Assembly (NCBI RefSeq): GCF_018128545.1
Contig: NZ_JAGSND010000013.1
Span: forward strand, 54,736 to 118,735
Reading direction: 5' to 3'
DNA: 64,000 nt
DNA from: Sinanaerobacter chloroacetimidivorans
GTDB taxonomy: Bacteria > Bacillota > Clostridia > Peptostreptococcales > Anaerovoracaceae
The notes under the pieces are model-generated. The model was not told the DNA's origin. It did not search any database and saw only the letters and a list, made by a program, of their open reading frames with translations. The stretch's first letter is position 1; every line of letters begins with the position of its first letter. Below are positions 52,501-60,387 of this stretch, one piece after another. A program made the position numbers and the translations under genes.

Positions 52501-52856
52501 CTGTCAAGTGTACTCTTCACATTCGTATTTCCCTTATTTTCTGTTGGTTCAGAACTTTTTTGGGAGCTGATTTTATCCGATATCTTTGTAAACAGATTCT
52601 GGGGTTTAGACTCGGAAAGCCTTTCCAATCTAGTCTTTCGCTCCGGTTGATCCGGTAGGGCTGGGGAATGCTCATCGATATCATTCAAATTACTGATTAC
52701 CGTTCTGCCGGTATCCTGATTCAATTTACTTTTTGTATCCTCTGTTTTATCTGTTCTATTTATACTTCTATCGAATTCGTTACTGATTTTGTCAAACTTG
52801 TCAAAGAAATCATCTATTTCCCTTTGCTTGTTACCTTTATTAAACTCATCGGTCAA
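49554..52856 (-). CDS. Class A penicillin-binding protein (bifunctional transglycosylase/transpeptidase)
   Basis: A large PBP1A-type enzyme on the minus strand. A cytoplasmic N-terminus of about 140 residues ends in a Lys run and a membrane helix. GT51 domain: AFVSIEDKTFWDHNGF (catalytic Glu) and STITQQLARNLYL. Transpeptidase: QPGSAIKPM (S-x-x-K) and AGKTGTTSD. The C-terminus is a Gly/Asn/Asp-rich tail. ATG 52874 lacks a ribosome site, while TTG 52856 lies eight bases after AGGTGATC, an extended anti-SD match. The product is 1,100 aa, longer than usual mainly through its N-terminal region and tail. Confidence 0.9.
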   Translation of the reverse strand: MTDEFNKGNKQREIDDFFDKFDKISNEFDRSINRTDKTEDTKSKLNQDTGRTVISNLNDIDEHSPALPDQPERKTRLERLSESKPQNLFTKISDKISSQKSSEPTENKGNTNVKSTLDSVEGPMKKKKKKKYSLNKKQFFKFILFTCLIFIIILGAVVTSIIVTTPPIKPENIYSLLAENSVLYDDEGNIVDSILTSEGLRTNVSYSDLPDDLVNAFVSIEDKTFWDHNGFNFVRILGAIKESVFEGGSISGTSTITQQLARNLYLAETKADYSLTRKIKEAYYAVLLERHLSKEQIIEAYLNTIFLGYNSNGVQAASQAYFSKDVSELTLEECAALASLPQAPDRLALIKRYESDQVEADNPNILRRGDIYTLVYNDAVKDRKNLVLSFMYDQGKISKEELETAQAADLKLSMNPSEDTSNEISSYFADFTIKEVVKDLMKEYDIDESKAKQMIYNSGLRIYTTMNTNMQKIAEQEFTNNGNFPKVTGLKKDGAGNVLNSNGGILLYSYDNYFDSEGNFTLSSDEYTSVDNGGIKLFKGKRLNFYKTEVQGQIDYSVEFKDMYVVQDGIFYSMKGGVIQIPQQYKSKDEDGNLIIDGKFFEEKPDFFEFIPSGIKLGNSHYVLKQKIIQPQSAMVIFDYKTGGIKAMVGGRNIEGRLLFNRATSPRQPGSAIKPMGVYGPALQSAVDKANSGQVNSASEGNSYGNLWTAASVIDDAPLTIQGKLWPKNWYNGYRGLYTMRQSIEQSVNVNAVKVFSEIGVSNSVSFLKKLGVTSIIESGNVNDMNAAALALGGMSKGVSPLEMVAGYGSFANQGFYTEPISYTKVTNKRGEVILENSAAKEQVMDKGVAFIITDMLRTTVTNGIAKGAAIGSQPVAGKTGTTSDNYDAWFVGFTPQYAASVWIGNDVNIELSQGSAAAAKLWSKIMKQAHSGIASGSFPSADNVISVAIDSKSGRLPSELSALDSRGTVINEYFVRGTEPTTTDNVHVSVTVCSDSGYLATPYCPNAVTKVAVKRPYAVNPSVGDIEYEAPGYYCNLHNLDTSTYPIDPNATLNPDFNWDGNPGGGSDNEDGGIIINPGDNNHKPDDENAPPDWLNFLN

Positions 52857-52978
52857 CGTGATCACCTGCCTCATTAATTAATTGTAATGAATCCCCAATC
52901 TATTATAACATAGCGAGTCAATAGTGTTAATGGAAATATCAACAAAGACACATACTTGTAATATTGGAGCCTGTCAGG

Positions 52979-53007
52979 TTGATTTTTCAATCTCTAAGAA
53001 GTATAAT
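52979..53007 (+). promoter_or_regulatory. Promoter upstream of hutP-like gene
   Basis: TTGATT (52979-52984) and TATAAT (53002-53007) are spaced by 17 bp, 77 bp before the start codon. Confidence 0.7.
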
Positions 53008-53084
53008 AATGTGTAGGAAAAAGGGCATCATAGGATGGAAATCACGTATGGAAAATACACAGGAAGCATGGAGGGTTGGTAGGT

Positions 53085-53501
53085 ATGTATGATAGTGTGG
53101 ACGTAGCCAGAGCTGCAATCAAGCTGGCAATTACATCGAACAGAGCAGCGGAGGAACAGCTTATTGAAAAGCTGAAAGAAAAAGAAATTTATGGAGCTGC
53201 TGTGGATATCGGCGGTGATATTGTGAACTCGATCCATTTGGTTATCGAAAGGGCAATCATCGCTTCCAGAAAAAGCGGTGTAACCAAGGAATGTCATGTA
53301 CAGGACGGAGCCATTGCGGGAGCCTCAAGGGAAGCTTTAATGCAGATTGCGGCAAAAGCCACCGGCCTGAACGGCGGAGGGAAGGTGGCTATCTGCAGAC
53401 ATCGGGAACATTTAAGTGTTTGCATCTTTATGAGTATCGGATTGCTTCATCTGAATGAGGTTGTAATTGGATTGGGGCATCGATCACTGCCGGCGAATTA
53501 A
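53085..53501 (+). CDS. hutP: HutP family RNA-binding regulatory protein
   Basis: A 138-residue HutP homologue. HutP of Bacillus is a histidine- and Mg-dependent antiterminator of the hut operon. The conserved core CRHREHLSVCIFMSIGLLHL followed by N-E-V-V-I-G-L-G-H-R is nearly identical to the family pattern, retaining the metal/ligand histidines. The ATG at 53085 is nine bases after GGAGGG; a TTG at 53076 is too close. No histidine-use genes are in the window, so the target RNA is unknown. It lies between a class A PBP and comEC. Confidence 0.86.
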   Translation: MYDSVDVARAAIKLAITSNRAAEEQLIEKLKEKEIYGAAVDIGGDIVNSIHLVIERAIIASRKSGVTKECHVQDGAIAGASREALMQIAAKATGLNGGGKVAICRHREHLSVCIFMSIGLLHLNEVVIGLGHRSLPAN

Positions 53502-53505
53502 AGAT

Positions 53506-53534
53506 TTGACATAATTACCAAATAATGTTATATT
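53506..53534 (+). promoter_or_regulatory. Promoter upstream of comEC
   Basis: TTGACA (53506-53511) and TATATT (53529-53534) are spaced by 17 bp, 48 bp before the comEC TTG start. Confidence 0.75.
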
Positions 53535-53581
53535 GAGAATGAGAAGGGGCGGTTTTTCCAAAAGTATTCGGAGGAGTTCTT

Positions 53582-55990
53582 TTGAGAAGACCAATTGCTT
53601 TTATATTTCTATCCTTTATCAGTGGAATTGCTGTAGAATTCCATCTTAAATTTGGTTTGCATTTTTTGGTTTTTATAACCGTTCTTTCATTATTGCTGCT
53701 ATTTTTCAGTTTTTTCTATCGCCAGGCCAGAAGTTATTACAAAACTCTGAGCCTTTTTTTATTGATCGGCGTACTGGGCTGCTGGTATTTTTATGCTGCT
53801 GCCAGTCGAACGGATCCTTTGGAAACTCAGGCTGGAGAAAACTGCACAGTCACAGGCAGAGTGATCACATACGAGGTCAAGAGTGAATACGGAATGCAGT
53901 TCCTTATGAGAAGCGGAGGTTGGTACCGTCTGGTCTGCGTAAAAGGGATTCTTGATCACCCTCACGAAATGGTGGGAAGGAACGTTCAAGTATACGGCAC
54001 CGTAGAAATTCCTCCAGGCAGCAGAAATCCCAAACTTTTTGATTATCAGCTGTATTTAAAGACAAAAGGCGTTCATGTGATTCTGAGGTCAGAGAAAAAT
54101 CAAATTTTCCTTTTGGACACAAAGGGGAACCCCTTGGCCAATCAGTTATCCCGTTTCAAACATTATTTTACGGTCTTGCTTCAAAAATCCATGACGGAAG
54201 AGGCTCACGGGATCTTTATCGGCATGCTCTTCGGCGACAGAAGCTTGATGAGCGATGATTTATACGAATCCTTTCAGAAGAACGGTATTGCCCATATACT
54301 CAGTGTTTCCGGCATCCATGTGGGAATTCTGTATCTTTATATCAGCAAGCTTCTTGGCGGAAGAAAAAGTATGCTTTTTTATGGGATCTCTTTATTGATA
54401 TTGACCTTTTATGCGGCTTTGGCAGAGTTCTCGCCATCGGTGGTGAGGGCGGAGCTGATGATCGTCGTTCATATGACTGCAAAAATCATTTACAGACGTT
54501 ATGATTTTACCGCCTGCGCCTCGGCAGGGGCCCTTGCCATGGTACTGGTAAATCCTTATTATTTGTTTAATGTCGGATTTCAGCTTTCCTATATGGCTGT
54601 GTTCTGTCTCGCCATTGTCCTTCCCGGCTTTCTTCGGTGGGTCGACAAGCTGGAGGCGCTCTGTCAATTGGAGACGCCCTGTCACATTGAGACAGTAATA
54701 AAAATGATCCGATTTTTGGCTCCTCTTCTGGTGATTCAAATGGGAATGGCGCCGCTGACCGCTTATCTTTTCAATTATTTTTCGATTGCTTCATTTTTCG
54801 TGAATACCCCTGTCATTGTCATTGCAGGAATCCTGATACCTATTGGAATTTCATTGATTCCTTTATCCTTTATCGGAGGAATGATTTTCGGGGTGGGAGC
54901 ACAGGCGGCAGAGCTGTTCATTGGAGCTATGATACGGCTAAATGATTTTTTCTATCATCCCGGACTGGGATTCTTTCCTGTTACCAGCCCGTCTATTGGA
55001 TTTCTTTTCTTTTTTTACAGCCTGTTATTTTTTCTGTCTTCGGAGTACTGCAGGATCTTATATCAAAGGAAGCTGTTCCGAAAAATCATGACATACATCC
55101 TCATCTTCCTCATTCTGTCTTGTGGCCTTCACTTGTATTTCGGATCGGAGACCCATAAAGCCGGGCTTGTTTTTTTAGATGTGGGACAGGGTGATTGTCT
55201 TCATATCAAAACGCCGACAGGAAAAAACATTCTGATAGATGGCGGGGGAAGTCAGAATTACGACGTGGGCGATAAGATCCTGCTGCCTTATTTTTTGAAA
55301 AACGGAGTGCGTTCTATTGATCTGGCCATTGTTACACATCATCATGACGATCATTATTTAGGCCTGGTTCAGCTAGCTCAAAATTTGAAAATAAAAAAAC
55401 TTGGAACCTATGAAGCCAACGCGCTCCGGGAAGAAGAAATTTTAGCCGAAACGGGACTGAAAAAAGAAAACATGCTATACCTGACCGCCGGAGAACGGAT
55501 TTCCATTGAAGACGGCATTTGGATCGAGATCCTTTATCCCGAGGAGCAGTCCATCAAAAAATATCACGAACTGATTCGGGAGGACGCGGATGAAAATGAA
55601 ATCAGCCTTTTGATGAAATTATCCTTCCTGGATATGGATGTATTGATGACGGGCGATATGGGGTTTGACGGAGAAAACCAGATTCTGAAACACTATCGGG
55701 AAGACCCTGAAAAGCTGCAGTCGGATATTTTGAAAATCGGACACCATGGCAGCCGATATTCTACCGGAGATGTGTTTTTAAAAACTGTGGATCCGCAAAT
55801 CGCTGTTTTTCAAGTGGGAAAAAATAATTTCGGACATCCTCATCCTGTGGTCATTGAAAAATGTGAAAAAAAAGGTATAATGATATATAGGAATGACTTG
55901 CATGGAGCTGTACTATTGGAGCTTAAGAAAAAGGAGATGACATGGCATATAAGAACAATGCTGGAGGAGAACACGCGTTTAAACGATTAG
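53582..55990 (+). CDS. comEC: DNA internalization channel protein ComEC/Rec2
   Basis: An 802-residue membrane protein for DNA uptake in transformation. An N-terminal DUF4131 region precedes the competence domain with SGIHVGILYLYISKLL and about seven further helices. A C-terminal metallo-beta-lactamase domain begins LVFLDVGQGDCLHIKTPTGK and carries the metal motif VTHHHDDHYLGL. TTG start after GGAGGAG. Its end overlaps holA by 49 bases. Whether the organism is competent cannot be told from this gene. Confidence 0.93.
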   Translation: MRRPIAFIFLSFISGIAVEFHLKFGLHFLVFITVLSLLLLFFSFFYRQARSYYKTLSLFLLIGVLGCWYFYAAASRTDPLETQAGENCTVTGRVITYEVKSEYGMQFLMRSGGWYRLVCVKGILDHPHEMVGRNVQVYGTVEIPPGSRNPKLFDYQLYLKTKGVHVILRSEKNQIFLLDTKGNPLANQLSRFKHYFTVLLQKSMTEEAHGIFIGMLFGDRSLMSDDLYESFQKNGIAHILSVSGIHVGILYLYISKLLGGRKSMLFYGISLLILTFYAALAEFSPSVVRAELMIVVHMTAKIIYRRYDFTACASAGALAMVLVNPYYLFNVGFQLSYMAVFCLAIVLPGFLRWVDKLEALCQLETPCHIETVIKMIRFLAPLLVIQMGMAPLTAYLFNYFSIASFFVNTPVIVIAGILIPIGISLIPLSFIGGMIFGVGAQAAELFIGAMIRLNDFFYHPGLGFFPVTSPSIGFLFFFYSLLFFLSSEYCRILYQRKLFRKIMTYILIFLILSCGLHLYFGSETHKAGLVFLDVGQGDCLHIKTPTGKNILIDGGGSQNYDVGDKILLPYFLKNGVRSIDLAIVTHHHDDHYLGLVQLAQNLKIKKLGTYEANALREEEILAETGLKKENMLYLTAGERISIEDGIWIEILYPEEQSIKKYHELIREDADENEISLLMKLSFLDMDVLMTGDMGFDGENQILKHYREDPEKLQSDILKIGHHGSRYSTGDVFLKTVDPQIAVFQVGKNNFGHPHPVVIEKCEKKGIMIYRNDLHGAVLLELKKKEMTWHIRTMLEENTRLND

Positions 55991-56997
55991 ACAAGGAACT
56001 AAAAAATGATGGCCTGAAGAATCTGTTGCTGTTTTACGGGAAAGAGGAATATCTGATTCAATGGGCCATTGATGCCATTGTGAACCGTTATGTGAATCCT
56101 GCCTGCAGAGAGCTGGATTTTTTTAAGCTGGACGGACCCACGGTAACGGTAGATCAAATCATTCAAAATTGCGAAACTCTGGCTATGATGTCCCGGCAGA
56201 GAGTGGTGCTGATTCGGGATTTCAAGCTTTTGGAAGGCACAAAAACCAAAAGTATCGGAGAAGATGACGAAAAACGCCTTGCCGATTACCTGAAGAACCT
56301 TCCGGATAGCTGCATGTTGATTCTGACCTCCGAGAATACGGATAAAAGAAAGAAACTTCTGAAAGTAATAGCCGAAACGGGCAGCGTTTACGAATTTAAT
56401 GAACTGGATGAACGTTCCTTAAAATCCTTTATTGAGAAAAAGTTCAAGGAAGCGGGGAAGACGGCCAAAGCACCGGTGATAGCCGAATTCATTGCTTCTT
56501 CCGGCTACTATGATAAAGAGACCGATTATACCTTGTATAATCTGGATAACGATATTAAAAAAGCTGTTGCTCACACCGAAGGCAATGAAATACTGCTGAA
56601 GGATATTAAGGATACGGTGTCCGGCAATCTGGATACCAACGTATTTTCGATGATGGATTCTTTAAGCAAAGGCAGAAAAGAAGAGGCATATCAACTGCTT
56701 CATAATCTCCTTCTGTCAGGTGAAAAGGAATACATGCTGCTTTCCTTAATCTGTTCAAATTTTGAATTGATACTGTCGGTAAAGGAAATGAGAGAAGAGG
56801 GTTGTTCACTGCAGGACATGAAAGATTATCTTGGCATACACGAGTTTCGTATCAGAAAGGCAATGGAGTTTTCGGAGAGATTCTCTTTAAAACACCTTAC
56901 CAGGGTTTTGCAGAAGGCCTATGAAGTGGATAAAAATATCAAGACCGGTTTTTTAGATTCATCTCTGGCCTTGGAGATGTTTATAGCGGAGATTTAA
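55942..56997 (+). CDS. holA: DNA polymerase III delta subunit
   Basis: Clamp-loader subunit that opens the sliding clamp. Delta-family features are LLLFYGKEEYLIQWAIDAIV at the N-terminus and SRQRVVLIRDFKLLEG. 351 aa, normal. ATG at 55942 has an AAAAGGAGATGAC site but lies inside the comEC C-terminal coding region, an overlap of 49 bases; comEC-holA is a common pair in Firmicutes. Confidence 0.9.
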   Translation: MAYKNNAGGEHAFKRLDKELKNDGLKNLLLFYGKEEYLIQWAIDAIVNRYVNPACRELDFFKLDGPTVTVDQIIQNCETLAMMSRQRVVLIRDFKLLEGTKTKSIGEDDEKRLADYLKNLPDSCMLILTSENTDKRKKLLKVIAETGSVYEFNELDERSLKSFIEKKFKEAGKTAKAPVIAEFIASSGYYDKETDYTLYNLDNDIKKAVAHTEGNEILLKDIKDTVSGNLDTNVFSMMDSLSKGRKEEAYQLLHNLLLSGEKEYMLLSLICSNFELILSVKEMREEGCSLQDMKDYLGIHEFRIRKAMEFSERFSLKHLTRVLQKAYEVDKNIKTGFLDSSLALEMFIAEI

Positions 56998-56998
56998 G

Positions 56999-57901
56999 AT
57001 GACCAAGCAATTAAAAGCTGATTTAATGCTCATTCTAGTGACCCTGTTTTGGGGAGTTTCTTACCTGTTGATTGACATCAGTTTTAGTGAAATCAATGTT
57101 TTTACTCTTAATGCTCTTCGGTTTCTCATTGCATTTATTGCAGCAGGGATTCTGGCATTTCCAAAACTGAAAACAGTAAACAGAATCACATTAAAGTACA
57201 GTGCTTTACTGGGCGCCGTTCTTCTTGTGGTGTATATCGGTGCTACCTACGGTGTCCGCTATACAAGTCTTTCGAATGCCGGTTTTCTGTGCGCCCTGAC
57301 GGTGGTCATTACACCTGTTTTGGCTTTTATTTTCCAGAGAAAGAAACCGGATAAAAAATTATTGATTGCTGTTGTTATGTGTCTTGTGGGGATTGGATTG
57401 CTGACTCTGAACGAGCAGCTCAGACCTGCTCTCGGGGATATTCTGTGTATTTTATGTGCCTTTGCTTATGCAGTGGACCTTTTGATTACAGAAAATGCAG
57501 TAAAGAAAGAGGAAATAAATGCCTTTCAGCTGGGAGTTTTCCAGTTGGGATTTACCGGTATCTATAATTTGGTTCTGGCTTTTTTTGTCGAAAATCCTGT
57601 ATTGCCGAAGACACCGAAAGTCTGGGTTGCAGTTTTGTTTCTTGCAGTATTTTGTACAGGGGCCGCATTTATCATACAGGTATTGGCACAGCAATATACC
57701 AGTGCATCCCACGTTGGCGTAATCTTCTCTCTGGAACCCGTTTTTGCAGGCATTGTTGCATTTGCTTTTGCAGGTGAGGTCCTGACGATGCGGGCATACT
57801 TCGGTGCAATCCTTTTAATTTCAAGCATTTTTGCGATGGAATTAGAGATTCCTAAAGTTGTAACTAGTTTCAAAAATTTCGTAAAAAATAAAATTGTTTA
57901 A
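56999..57901 (+). CDS. EamA/DMT superfamily transporter
   Basis: A ten-helix drug/metabolite transporter of 300 aa with two EamA repeats. The family motifs LFWGVSYLLIDISFSEI and LNALRFLIAFIAAG in the first repeat and SLEPVFAGIVAFAFAGE in the second are clear. It starts right after holA (GCGGAGATTTAAG includes the ribosome site). Substrate unknown; family members export amino acids or other metabolites. Confidence 0.88.
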   Translation: MTKQLKADLMLILVTLFWGVSYLLIDISFSEINVFTLNALRFLIAFIAAGILAFPKLKTVNRITLKYSALLGAVLLVVYIGATYGVRYTSLSNAGFLCALTVVITPVLAFIFQRKKPDKKLLIAVVMCLVGIGLLTLNEQLRPALGDILCILCAFAYAVDLLITENAVKKEEINAFQLGVFQLGFTGIYNLVLAFFVENPVLPKTPKVWVAVLFLAVFCTGAAFIIQVLAQQYTSASHVGVIFSLEPVFAGIVAFAFAGEVLTMRAYFGAILLISSIFAMELEIPKVVTSFKNFVKNKIV

Positions 57902-57949
57902 ATTGTTGTGAAAACTTTTAAAAATTCACTTAAAGAGTAGTGAAAACCC

Positions 57950-57978
57950 TTGTAATCTTAATGGATATTTGCTATATT
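57950..57978 (+). promoter_or_regulatory. Promoter for the NuoEF/GltD-like operon
   Basis: TTGTAA (57950-57955) and TATATT (57973-57978) are spaced by 17 bp, 108 bp before the first gene. Nothing else was seen in this 184-bp gap. Confidence 0.55.
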
Positions 57979-58085
57979 GAAGTTGTTCGGATTAAAGGCT
58001 TGTTCAAACAAAATTCGACAGGCCGATAATTCATAAAACGACATGATCACTTTACATGTAATTAGAATTATGGGAGGATAAGATT

Positions 58086-58604
58086 ATGACTTGTAAAAAC
58101 AGTGATTGTCAGTGTGATTGCAAGGCGCCTGACTTTTCCGAACTGGCAGAAGTGCTGGGGAAATATGCGAAGGTGCCGGGGAGCTTAATTACAATCTTAC
58201 AAAAAGCTCAGGATATTTATGGATATTTGTCCATGGATGCAATCAATTATATTTCCGAGCAGACTGGTATAAAGCCTGCAAAAATTTATGGTGTTGCGAC
58301 GTTCTACTCTCAATTCAGACTGCAGCCCATTGGAAAGTATCTAATCATGTTATGCCAGGGAACGGCATGTCATGTAAACGGTTCTGAAATGATTGAAGAA
58401 GCTATCTGTGAAGAGCTTTCCATATCAGACGGGGAAACCACAGAAGATGGAATTTTCACACTGAACAATGTTGCCTGTCTTGGCTGTTGTAGTCTTGCTC
58501 CTGTTATGATGATCAAGAGTGTACATGGGGACGAAACCTATGGAAATCTTACGAAGGACAGTGTAAGGGACGTACTCCAGGAAATCAGACAAAGAGAAGC
58601 GTAG
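58086..58604 (+). CDS. NuoE/HydC-like [2Fe-2S] subunit (StnC-like)
   Basis: A thioredoxin-like [2Fe-2S] electron-transfer subunit, 172 aa. The cluster cysteines are C-x4-C in LCQGTACHV and C-x3-C in VACLGCCSLAP. The family stretch KIYGVATFYSQFRLQP is intact. It also has an unusual Cys-rich N-terminus (Cys 3, 8, 10, 12) before the usual domain. It is the first gene of a three-gene operon with NuoF-like and NuoG/GltD-like subunits. Confidence 0.93.
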   Translation: MTCKNSDCQCDCKAPDFSELAEVLGKYAKVPGSLITILQKAQDIYGYLSMDAINYISEQTGIKPAKIYGVATFYSQFRLQPIGKYLIMLCQGTACHVNGSEMIEEAICEELSISDGETTEDGIFTLNNVACLGCCSLAPVMMIKSVHGDETYGNLTKDSVRDVLQEIRQREA

Positions 58605-58619
58605 GAGGTGAAGAATAGT

Positions 58620-60368
58620 ATGAAGGTTGTTGTTGGACAGGGCAGCTGTGGTGTCGCTACAGGTGCAAAGAAAACTGCTGCGGAATTTGAAAGCCAGATT
58701 AAAGAAAAGGGCCTCAATATAGCGGTAGAAAAGACCGGCTGTATCGGGACCTGCTATTTGGAACCGATTGTTGACGTATATGATGATGATGGAAATATCA
58801 CAAGATACGTAAAAGTACAGCCTGGTAAAGTTGCAGAAATCGTAGAGAAACATCTGGTTTCCGGCGAAGTAGCTGGAAATCTGGAGATATCCGACATAGA
58901 TAAGACGTTTATAGATAAGCAGAAAAGAATTGTACTTAGAAACTGCGGTTTAATTAATCCTGAAGCTATTGATGAATATATTGCAACAGGTGGATATGAA
59001 GCCACAAAAAAGGTAATCACTTCCATGACTCCGGAAGAAGTTATTGAAGAAATCAAGATTTCCGGTTTGAGAGGAAGAGGCGGAGCCGGTTTCCCAACCT
59101 GGTTTAAATGGAATGCAGCAAAATCTTCACCGGGTAAAGTGAAGTACATGGTTTGTAATGCAGACGAAGGTGACCCCGGTGCATTTATGGATAGAAGTGT
59201 CCTTGAGGGAGATCCTCATTCATTAATTGAGGGTATGATTATCGGTGGATTTGCAATGGGAGCTACTGAAGGCGTTATCTACGTTCGTGCAGAATATCCC
59301 CTTGCAATTCAGAGACTTGAGATTGCTATGTCTCAGGCCAGAGAAAAAGGATTCCTCGGAAAGAATCTCTTCGGAACAGACTTCAGTTTTGACCTAAGAA
59401 TCAAAGCCGGAGCCGGCGCATTCGTATGCGGAGAAGAAACAGCTCTGATCGCATCACTGGAAGGCGAAAGAGGTATGCCTAGACTGAAGCCGCCGTTCCC
59501 GGCTCAGAAAGGTTATTGGCAGAAGCCAACCAATATCAATAACGTAGAAACCTTTGCAAATGTTCCATGGATTATTGCAAATGGCGGAGCGGCATTTGGT
59601 GCTATGGGAACTCCTCAGAGCAAGGGTACAAAAGTATTCGCTCTGGCAGGAAAGATTAAAAAGGGCGGACTCGTTGAGGTTCCAATGGGATTGCCGCTAA
59701 AAGATGTCATCTACGGAATCGGAGACGGCATCAAGAACGACAAGGCATTCAAGGCAGTGCAGATGGGCGGACCTTCCGGCGGATGTATCCCGGCAGAACT
59801 CATCGATACACCGGTTGATTATGAGAATATCAATAAGACAGGCGCTATCGTCGGATCCGGCGGTATGATCGTAATGGACGAAACCACCTGTATGGTTGAC
59901 ATGGCAAGATACTTCCTTGATTTTACAAGAAAAGAATCCTGCGGAAAATGTAACTACTGCAGAGTAGGAACCAAGAGAATGCTTGAAATTTTAGAGAGAA
60001 TTACTATTGGAGAAGGCAAGGACGGCGACATCGAACTGCTCGAAGAGCTGGCACAAAAAATCAAAGACGGCTCTATGTGCGGATTAGGACAGACAGCGCC
60101 AAATCCAGTACTTACTACCATCAAATATTTCAGAAACGAGTACGAAGATCACATTTACAACAAGAAATGTACAGCCAAATCCTGTAAAGAGCTGCTGACG
60201 TTTACTATTACCGACAAATGTATCGGATGTACTCTGTGTTCAAAGAAATGTCCGGTAAATGCTATTTCCGGAGAAGTAAAGAAAATGCATGTCATTGACC
60301 AGAATACCTGTATTAAGTGCGGAAAGTGCGAGGAAACTTGCAAGTTCGGCGCCATCATCAGAGACTAA
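58620..60368 (+). CDS. NuoF/HydB-like NADH-binding flavoprotein (StnB-like)
   Basis: Binds NADH and FMN. Domain order: N-terminal [2Fe-2S] thioredoxin-like part (about 1-80, CIGTC), FMN/NADH Rossmann domain (GLRGRGGAGFPTWFKWN and CNADEGDPGAFMDR), [4Fe-4S] site (ESCGKCNYCRVGTKRM) and a C-terminal two-[4Fe-4S] ferredoxin (CIGCTLCSKKCP, CIKCGKCEETCK). The start at ATG 58620 fits AGGAGGTGA; a GTG at 58608 overlaps that site. 582 aa, like HydB of bifurcating hydrogenases. It probably houses the NADH/ferredoxin side of the complex. Confidence 0.93.
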   Translation: MKVVVGQGSCGVATGAKKTAAEFESQIKEKGLNIAVEKTGCIGTCYLEPIVDVYDDDGNITRYVKVQPGKVAEIVEKHLVSGEVAGNLEISDIDKTFIDKQKRIVLRNCGLINPEAIDEYIATGGYEATKKVITSMTPEEVIEEIKISGLRGRGGAGFPTWFKWNAAKSSPGKVKYMVCNADEGDPGAFMDRSVLEGDPHSLIEGMIIGGFAMGATEGVIYVRAEYPLAIQRLEIAMSQAREKGFLGKNLFGTDFSFDLRIKAGAGAFVCGEETALIASLEGERGMPRLKPPFPAQKGYWQKPTNINNVETFANVPWIIANGGAAFGAMGTPQSKGTKVFALAGKIKKGGLVEVPMGLPLKDVIYGIGDGIKNDKAFKAVQMGGPSGGCIPAELIDTPVDYENINKTGAIVGSGGMIVMDETTCMVDMARYFLDFTRKESCGKCNYCRVGTKRMLEILERITIGEGKDGDIELLEELAQKIKDGSMCGLGQTAPNPVLTTIKYFRNEYEDHIYNKKCTAKSCKELLTFTITDKCIGCTLCSKKCPVNAISGEVKKMHVIDQNTCIKCGKCEETCKFGAIIRD

Positions 60369-60387
60369 GGGAGAGAGGTGAAGAAAA

